DNA of 8,592 nucleotides from contig JBELMB010000214.1 of assembly GCA_042088665.1 (NCBI GenBank), positions 1-8,592 of the forward strand. The letters run 5' to 3'. Of this stretch, positions 1 to 4,959 are shown in pieces. The notes below the pieces were generated by a model. It ran no database searches and was not told the DNA's origin. It saw nothing but the letters and a program-made list of their open reading frames with translations. Made by a program: the position numbers and the translations under genes. Source of the stretch: JBELMB01 sp042088665. Its GTDB lineage: Bacteria > Pseudomonadota > Alphaproteobacteria > Rhodobacterales > Rhodobacteraceae. Every line of letters starts with the position of its first letter. Within the stretch, counting starts at the first letter, position 1.

Positions 1-102
1 CAGACTCGGAACGCTAGAGAGCTGAGTTGCTTTTTTTGCTTTGGTAAGCGCTTTGGGTTACGGACTGGTCGTGAGCAGGTCAGAGCGCAAGAAAGGCAAG
101 AG
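1..102. other. Upstream region of the SMP-30 family gene
   Basis: No gene is visible in these first 102 bases. A T-rich run (bases 31-37) lies in them and could be the tail of a terminator of a gene to the left, but the hairpin part is not evident. An 8-bp palindrome AAGCGCTT (46-53) has the AANCGNTT core seen in many LacI-family operators, but its flanks are not symmetric. The ribosome binding site of the next gene, AAAGG at 92-96, lies 6 bases before the ATG. No convincing -35/-10 pair was found. Confidence 0.4.
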
Positions 103-1059
103 ATGTCAGACAATTCCGATTGGAAACCGTCCACCCGGTATCCGGATCCTTCGGTCATTTCACTGGACCCCAGGTTCGACGCCCTGCGCCTGCCTCTCGC
201 GGGAGTGGAGCGTCTTTATACCGGGTGTCGCTGGTGCGAAGGGCCCGTGTGGTTCGGTGATGGTCGCTACCTGCTGTGGAGCGACATTCCCAACAACCGC
301 ATCATGCGCTGGGACGAGACCACGGGCCACTCTGCGCCTTTCCGTTCGCCCTCGACTTTTTCCAATGGGCAGACGCGTGATCGGCAAGGGCGCCTGATCA
401 CCTGCGAACACGGCGGCCGCCGCGTCACGCGGACGGAATATGACGGCACCATCACCGTTCTGATCGACAGCTTTGAGGGCCGTCCGCTCAATTCGCCAAA
501 TGACGTGGTTGTCAAATCGGATGGGTCGATCTGGTTCACCGACCCGCCATTCGGCATTTCTGGCAACTACGAAGGGCACAAGGCCGCGCCAGAGCAGGGC
601 CAGAATGTCTACCGGCTGGACCCGGAGACCGGGCAGGCCAGCATCGTCGCTGACGACATTCTAGGCCCCAATGGTCTGGCTTTTTCGCCCGGTGAGGAGA
701 TGCTCTACATCGTCGAAAGCCGGGGCGTGCCCAACCGCAAGATCCTTGCCTACGATATGGCGGAGGATGGCAAGACGATCACCGGCAAGCGGGTGCTGAT
801 CGACGCGGGGCCGGGCACGCCGGATGGGTTCCGGGTCGATGTGCAAGGCAACCTATGGTGCGGTTGGGGCATGGGGGATGCCGAACTCGACGGCGTCATG
901 GTGTTCGCCTCTGACGGCACACCGATTGGACGCATCGTGCTGCCGGAACGCTGCGCGAACCTTTGTTTTGGTGGTCGTGCCAACTCTCGCTTGTTCATGG
1001 CGGCGAGCCATTCCGTCTATGCGCTTTACGTCAATGTGGCGGGGATCGCGGGGGGCTGA
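103..1059 (+). CDS. SMP-30/gluconolactonase/LRE family lactonase
   Basis: This is a 318-residue protein of the SMP-30/gluconolactonase family, six-bladed beta-propellers that use one divalent metal to open sugar lactones such as glucono-1,5-lactone. Seen in the sequence: residues matching the family metal-site positions are Glu46 in CEGPVW, Asn133 in SPNDVVV, Asn190 in GPNGLAFS and Asp241 in TPDGFRVD. Blade strands of the type GSIWFTDPPFG (141-151) and GNLWCGWG (249-256) recur. The length is typical of the bacterial family. No signal peptide is visible, so it is probably cytoplasmic. The ATG at 103 is preceded by AAAGG at a 6-base spacing. The exact substrate cannot be read from sequence; aldono- or urono-lactones from sugar oxidation are likely. 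No sugar dehydrogenase or transporter lies to the right, and whether it belongs to an operon to the left cannot be seen. It converges with acnB. Confidence 0.9.
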   Translation: MSDNSDWKPSTRYPDPSVISLDPRFDALRLPLAGVERLYTGCRWCEGPVWFGDGRYLLWSDIPNNRIMRWDETTGHSAPFRSPSTFSNGQTRDRQGRLITCEHGGRRVTRTEYDGTITVLIDSFEGRPLNSPNDVVVKSDGSIWFTDPPFGISGNYEGHKAAPEQGQNVYRLDPETGQASIVADDILGPNGLAFSPGEEMLYIVESRGVPNRKILAYDMAEDGKTITGKRVLIDAGPGTPDGFRVDVQGNLWCGWGMGDAELDGVMVFASDGTPIGRIVLPERCANLCFGGRANSRLFMAASHSVYALYVNVAGIAGG

Positions 1060-1250
1060 GTGGGCGCGGGCCAAAGGCTCTGCTGTGGGACGGTGTGCGC
1101 GCGGGTTGTCTAGGCTGGTGCGGGATCGGCCAGCGCGCTTGAGCTTCTGATGCGATGGGGCCGGTCTTGGTCGGGCCGGTCAAATCAAGAGCGGTCCATC
1201 TCAACCGGGCCGCTTCGCGGTTGTGAGCGCCCGCCTTGGCCGCGCGGCAG

Positions 1251-1277
1251 CGCACAGCGTTCTGTGCGTGGCATTTT
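1251..1277 (+). terminator. Possible weak terminator hairpin after the lactonase gene
   Basis: A perfect 7-bp stem CGCACAG/CTGTGCG (1251-1257 with 1262-1268) closes a CGTT tetraloop and is followed five bases later by TTTT (1274-1277). It lies about 190 bases after the lactonase stop codon. The T-run is short and separated from the stem, so termination would be weak. It may equally be a structured element without terminator function. Confidence 0.3.
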
Positions 1278-1433
1278 CCGGGGTTCTGTGCTGCGAACGG
1301 ACCACGGTCTCACCTGTAGGGTCATGACCTTGGACGGGATCAACTGCTCTCGGCGTGAGTGTAGGCCGCAAAACGCTGGACCCGGTGCGTAAACGACAAG
1401 ACCGTTCTGCGGCCTCTTTGGTTGTCAGTTTCC

Positions 1434-1471
1434 GAAAAAGAACGCCACCGGCCCGTGACAGGCCGGTGGCG
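1434..1471 (-). terminator. Rho-independent terminator of acnB
   Basis: A perfect 11-bp inverted repeat, CGCCACCGGCC (1443-1453) and GGCCGGTGGCG (1461-1471), closes a 7-base loop. On the minus strand the stem is followed by a T5 run (A5 at 1435-1439 on the plus strand). It starts about 65 bases after the acnB stop codon. On the plus strand the sequence after the stem (CTTTGTTT) is also T-rich, so it may work in both directions and also end transcripts from the lactonase side. Confidence 0.85.
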
Positions 1472-1535
1472 CTTTGTTTCTGCGGTCAGGCGGTCCGGAG
1501 TGTGACCGCCCTGATCTGCGCGCAATCTGGCACGA

Positions 1536-4328
1536 TCAGAAATGCACCGACCGTGACACGCCGGGCTTGGCGGTCGGGGGGGCGAATTTTGTCAGATCGA
1601 TGCCCTCGACAGCCACTTTGTACTCCTCCAGCGTCGGCGTGCGGCCAAGGATCGCGGACAACACCACCACGGGGGTGGACCCCAGCAGGCTTTCGCCCTT
1701 CTTGCTGTCGCTGTCCGCCACGACGCGGCCCTGGAAGAGGCGTGTCGAGGTGGCCATGACCGTGTCGCCCTTTGCGGCCTTTTCCTGATTGCCCATGCAC
1801 AGGTTACAGCCCGGACGCTCGAGATAGAGGATATTCTCATACTCGGTGCGCGCGGCCTTCTTCGGGGCGCTGTCGTCGAATTCGAAGCCGGAGTATTTCT
1901 TCAGCACATCCCAGTCGCCCTCTGCCTTCAACTCGTCGATGATGTTGTAGGTGGGGGCGGCCACGACCAGCGGTGCCTTGAACTCCACATCGCCCTGCGC
2001 GGCTTCAAGGTTGCGCAGCATCTGGGCGACGATCTTGATGTCGCCCTTGTGCACCATGCAGGAGCCGACAAAGCCCAGATCAATCTTCTTTTCCGCCTTG
2101 TAGAAAGAGATCGGGCGGATCGTGTCGTGGGTGTAGCGCTTGGAGACGTCGATGTTGTTCACGTCCGGGTCCGCGATCATCGGTTCGTTGATCTGGTCCA
2201 GATCGACAACCACTTCGGCGAAATACCTGGCCGTGTCGTCGGGCATCAGCGCGGGTTTCTCGCCGGAGCGGATTTCCGCGATGCGTGCGTCGGCCCGTGC
2301 AATCAGCCCGGCCAGCATCTGTGCGTCGTTTTCCATGCCCTTGTCGATCATGATCTGGATGCGCGACTTGGCGATCTCGAGGCTTTCGATCAGCGTCGCG
2401 TCATCCGAGATGCAGATGGAGGCCTTTGCCTTCATCTCTGCTGTCCAGTCGGTGAAGGTAAAGGCCTGATCGGCAAGCAGCGTGCCGATGTGCACTTCGA
2501 TGATGCGGCCCTGAAAGACGTTGTCGCCGTGCTGCTCCAGCATCTGCGCCTGTGTGGCATGCACCACATCGCGGAAGTCCATGTGATCGGCCATCTGTCC
2601 CTTGAAGGTGACCTTGACCGAATCCGGGACGGGCATGGTCGCCTCACCCGTGGCCAGCGCCAGCGCCACTGTGCCGCTGTCTGCGCCAAAGGCCACGCCC
2701 TTGGACATGCGCGTGTGGCTGTCGCCGCCAATGATGATGTCCCAGTCACTGACCGTGATGTCGTTGAGCACCTTGTGAATCACATCCGTCATGGCGTGAT
2801 AGACGCCTTTCGGGTCACGTCCGGTGATCAGGCCGAATTTATGCATGAAGGCCATCAGCTTGGGCGTGTTGGCCTGCGCCTTGGCGTCCCAGACCGACGC
2901 GGTGTGACAGCCGGACTGATAGGCCCCGTCCACGGAGGGAGAGAGCACCGTGGCGGCCATCGCCTCCAGTTCCTGTGCGGTCATCGGGCCGGTGGTGTCC
3001 TGCGAGCCCACGATGTTGACCTTGACCCGCACGTCCGATCCGGCGTGCAGAACCGTGCCCGGTGTCACGCCCACAGCGTTGGCGTTAAAGATCTTTTCGA
3101 CCGCGGTCAGGCCTTGATCCGCGTGGCTGATTTCCTTTGACGGGGCAAAGGCAGATTTCAGCGGAATACCCAGCGTTTCGCAGGCATATGTCTGCAGTTT
3201 CTTGCCAAAGACGATGGCGTAAGACCCGCCCGCCTTCATGAATTCCATCTTCTGCGGTGTGAAGGAACCGGCCATGTCCACCAGCTCTTCGTTGGTGTCT
3301 TCGGCGTAAAGCTTCTTCGTTTTGGTGTTGATGGTCAGCACGGTGCCGGTTTCAACGGAATACTTCTGTTCGAGGATCGGGCTGCCGTCATTGTTGAGGA
3401 TCGGCTTGCCGTCCTCGCCCATCTTCTTGACCCAGTTCTTGAGGTCGACACCGATGCCACCGGTCACCCCGACCGTGGTCAGGAAGATCGGCGAAATGCC
3501 GTTTGTGCCTGCCACCACGGGGGCGATGTTCACAAAGGGCACATAGGCGCTGGCTTTCTTGCCGGTCCAGAGCGCCACGTTGTTCACGCCGGACATCCGC
3601 GAGGACCCGACACCCATGGTGCCCTTTTCGGCCACCAGCATGACCTGCTTGTCCGGGTGCTGCAGCTTGAGATCTTCGATGTGTTTCTGCGCGGCTTCGG
3701 TGATCAGGCATTTGCCGTGCAATTCGCGATCCGCCCGCGAATGCGCCTGGTTGCCCGGGGACAGCAGGTCGGTGGAGATGTCCCCCTCTGCCGCGATATA
3801 GGTCACAACCTTGACCTCTTCGTCGATCTCCGGAAGCTTGGTAAAGAACTCCGCGTCGGAGTAGCTTTGCAGCAGATCTGCGGCGATGGCATTGCCGGCC
3901 TTGTAGGCCGCGGTCAGGCGATCAGTGTCCGCCTCGTAGAGAAAGACCTGTGTCTTGAGCACTTCGGCGGCATCGCGGGCCATGGTCTCATCATCGCCAA
4001 GCGCGATGTCCAGCAACACTTCGACGGAGGGGCCGCCCTTCATGTGCGACAGCAGCTCAAAGGCGAAGGTCGGCGTGATCTCATCGACAACCGCGGTGCC
4101 GAGGATGATCTCCTTGAGGAACCGGGCCTTGACGCCTGCGGCGCTCGTGGTGCCGGGCAGCGTGTTGTAGATGAAGAATCCAAGGCAATCGTCGCGATGT
4201 TCGCTTTGCGTGTCCCGGATGTGGTCGATCACTTCGGCGGTCAGATCGCCATCATCGATGGGCTTGGGGTTCAGCCCCTGTTCCTTGCGGGTTGCGATTT
4301 CGGTCAGGTAATCTGTGTACAGGCTCAT
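1536..4328 (-). CDS. acnB: Aconitate hydratase B (bifunctional, also 2-methylisocitrate dehydratase)
   Basis: AcnB isomerises citrate and isocitrate through cis-aconitate in the TCA cycle, and enzymes of this type often also hydrate 2-methyl-cis-aconitate. It is a cytoplasmic [4Fe-4S] enzyme. Seen in the 930 residues: an N-terminal helical HEAT-like domain (about 1-165), the swivelling domain moved to the front as is typical of AcnB (about 170-390, with GSSRMSG at 241-247), then the catalytic domains with GGDSHTRMSKG (534-544). The cluster ligands are Cys757 in GSCMVHKG and Cys841 and Cys844 in GCNLCMGNQ, matching Cys710, Cys769 and Cys772 of the E. coli enzyme. It is about 65 residues longer than E. 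coli AcnB (865). Part of the excess lies in the swivel domain around residues 295-360, and there are 25 more residues between the first and second cluster cysteines. The ATG at 4328 is preceded by a modest GGA seven bases upstream. It appears to be monocistronic, with its own terminator. Confidence 0.97.
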   Translation of the reverse strand: MSLYTDYLTEIATRKEQGLNPKPIDDGDLTAEVIDHIRDTQSEHRDDCLGFFIYNTLPGTTSAAGVKARFLKEIILGTAVVDEITPTFAFELLSHMKGGPSVEVLLDIALGDDETMARDAAEVLKTQVFLYEADTDRLTAAYKAGNAIAADLLQSYSDAEFFTKLPEIDEEVKVVTYIAAEGDISTDLLSPGNQAHSRADRELHGKCLITEAAQKHIEDLKLQHPDKQVMLVAEKGTMGVGSSRMSGVNNVALWTGKKASAYVPFVNIAPVVAGTNGISPIFLTTVGVTGGIGVDLKNWVKKMGEDGKPILNNDGSPILEQKYSVETGTVLTINTKTKKLYAEDTNEELVDMAGSFTPQKMEFMKAGGSYAIVFGKKLQTYACETLGIPLKSAFAPSKEISHADQGLTAVEKIFNANAVGVTPGTVLHAGSDVRVKVNIVGSQDTTGPMTAQELEAMAATVLSPSVDGAYQSGCHTASVWDAKAQANTPKLMAFMHKFGLITGRDPKGVYHAMTDVIHKVLNDITVSDWDIIIGGDSHTRMSKGVAFGADSGTVALALATGEATMPVPDSVKVTFKGQMADHMDFRDVVHATQAQMLEQHGDNVFQGRIIEVHIGTLLADQAFTFTDWTAEMKAKASICISDDATLIESLEIAKSRIQIMIDKGMENDAQMLAGLIARADARIAEIRSGEKPALMPDDTARYFAEVVVDLDQINEPMIADPDVNNIDVSKRYTHDTIRPISFYKAEKKIDLGFVGSCMVHKGDIKIVAQMLRNLEAAQGDVEFKAPLVVAAPTYNIIDELKAEGDWDVLKKYSGFEFDDSAPKKAARTEYENILYLERPGCNLCMGNQEKAAKGDTVMATSTRLFQGRVVADSDSKKGESLLGSTPVVVLSAILGRTPTLEEYKVAVEGIDLTKFAPPTAKPGVSRSVHF

Positions 4329-4403
4329 GGCTCATTCCGCTGTGTGACGTGCTGATCAGAGGGGGAGGGAGGGGCGATTCACGGGTCTCCCGGCTTGTAT
4401 ACC

Positions 4404-4432
4404 TTTGTATGCATCGTGGCGTCGGGTTGCAA
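4404..4432 (-). promoter_or_regulatory. Candidate sigma-70 type promoter of acnB
   Basis: Read on the minus strand, TTGCAA (4432-4427) and TACAAA (4409-4404) are separated by exactly 17 bases. Each hexamer matches the consensus at four of six positions. The -10 box ends about 75 bases before the acnB start codon. TTGCAA is itself palindromic. This is a pattern match only; a weak match in 600 bases can arise by chance. Confidence 0.35.
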
Positions 4433-4474
4433 CACGCCGCGCCGCGGCACTTTTGCGCAGGGCCGCTGAATGGG

Positions 4475-4617
4475 GGCCAGTGGATAGGGCCAGTGGATAG
4501 GGCCAGTGGATAGGGCCAGTGGGTACGACCCGTGGACAGGGCCAGCGGACAGGGCCAGTGACGGGAGCTGTTGAACAGAGCCAGTGAATGCATCCAATGA
4601 CCCGCGCGGCTGAATGG
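4475..4617. repeat. 13-bp-period tandem repeat, about eleven units
   Basis: The unit GGCCAGTGGATAG occurs three times perfectly (4475-4487, 4488-4500, 4501-4513). It continues in strict 13-base phase with drifting copies: GGCCAGTGGGTAC, GACCCGTGGACAG, GGCCAGCGGACAG, GGCCAGTGACGGG, AGCTGTTGAACAG, AGCCAGTGAATGC, ATCCAATGACCCG and CGCGGCTGAATGG. A related copy, shifted by one base, precedes the array at about 4463. Three units make 39 bases, so minus-strand frames through it stay open and give a repetitive 13-residue pattern; this is a by-product of the repeat. Copies on the acnB side are identical and those on the protease side are degenerate, which suggests recent expansion at the left end. 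It lies upstream of both divergent genes. Confidence 0.9.
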
Positions 4618-4949
4618 AGCCTCTGGCGCAAACCCAGGTGTTCGGCGCGGGAAGCGGGCCCACTGGCCCGTGGTCCGCAGCTACGGGTGTAGATGAAAGA
4701 GGCCACATGCCCTCGGTCAGACGGACCTTGCTCAGGTCTGGCGCCAGAGTTTCGATCACTGATAGCCAATGCCTTTCCACGTCTTGTCAGCCCTGCCCGG
4801 GATTGCGTCCATGTCAGACGCTGTCCTAGCGTCGAAGGGTCAAGGCTTTGCTAAGGCCAAACCGAAGGCAGATCTGTCTGCAAAGCAAGGAATACGGGAC
4901 TTGGCGGCTGACCTGTGGCCACGCTAGCCTGCGCACAGAATGTTTTTGC

Positions 4950-4955
4950 AGGAGG
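4950..4955 (+). promoter_or_regulatory. Strong Shine-Dalgarno site that decides the protease start
   Basis: A perfect AGGAGG lies four bases before the ATG at 4960. The frame is also open from an ATG-less start at 4915, but that would put 15 extra residues in front of the signal peptide and has no comparable site. The start at 4960 is therefore preferred. Confidence 0.75.
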
Positions 4956-4959
4956 CCCC

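Larger units (their letters stand above)
1060..1535. other. Convergent intergenic region without a gene
   Basis: These 476 bases separate the lactonase gene from the opposing acnB. I see no open frame with a ribosome binding site or a recognisable domain. Structural elements are a short direct repeat GGGCCGGTC at 1158-1166 and 1173-1181, a hairpin at 1251-1268, a second copy of GTTCTGTGC at 1283-1291 (the first is at 1259-1267), a 10-bp palindrome GGTCATGACC at 1320-1329, and the strong acnB terminator at 1434-1471. It could be gene remnants or hold a small RNA, but nothing proves either. Confidence 0.6.
4329..4959. other. Divergent intergenic region between acnB and the secreted protease gene
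   Basis: These 631 bases hold the starts of both flanking transcripts. From left to right they contain the acnB leader, a candidate acnB promoter (4404-4432), a 13-bp-period tandem repeat (4475-4617), a 9-bp inverted repeat CTCTGGCGC (4621-4629) with GCGCCAGAG (4741-4749), whose right arm lies in a perfect 12-bp palindrome TCTGGCGCCAGA (4737-4748), and a short stem CGGGCC/GGCCCG (4655-4670). Nested inverted repeats CTTTGC/GCAAAG (4846-4851 and 4880-4885) enclose a GCAGA/TCTGC stem. Open frames crossing the region overlap the repeat or the acnB start and show no domain. No clear -35/-10 pair was found for the protease gene. Confidence 0.6.

Noticed and set aside
2049..3140. 363-codon plus-strand frame inside acnB
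   Set aside because: It is antisense to conserved AcnB catalytic domains, with a histidine/aspartate/valine-rich composition typical of shadow frames.
4475..4513. Replication origin with DnaA boxes or iterons
   Set aside because: The reverse complement of the repeat contains CTATCCACT, near the DnaA box TTATCCACA, but no copy fits fully. There is no AT-rich region and no replication gene nearby.
4475..4617. CRISPR array
   Set aside because: The units are only 13 bp and directly adjacent with no spacers, and no cas gene is present.
4252..4780. Minus-strand frames with repeated PLALSTGPIHWPY-type residues
   Set aside because: The repetitive peptide arises from the 13-bp DNA repeat read in three frames. 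The frames overlap the acnB start and candidate promoter and lack a ribosome binding site.
4614..4829. 71-codon plus-strand frame in the intergenic region
   Set aside because: No Shine-Dalgarno site, no domain or membrane pattern, and it starts within the degenerate end of the repeat array.
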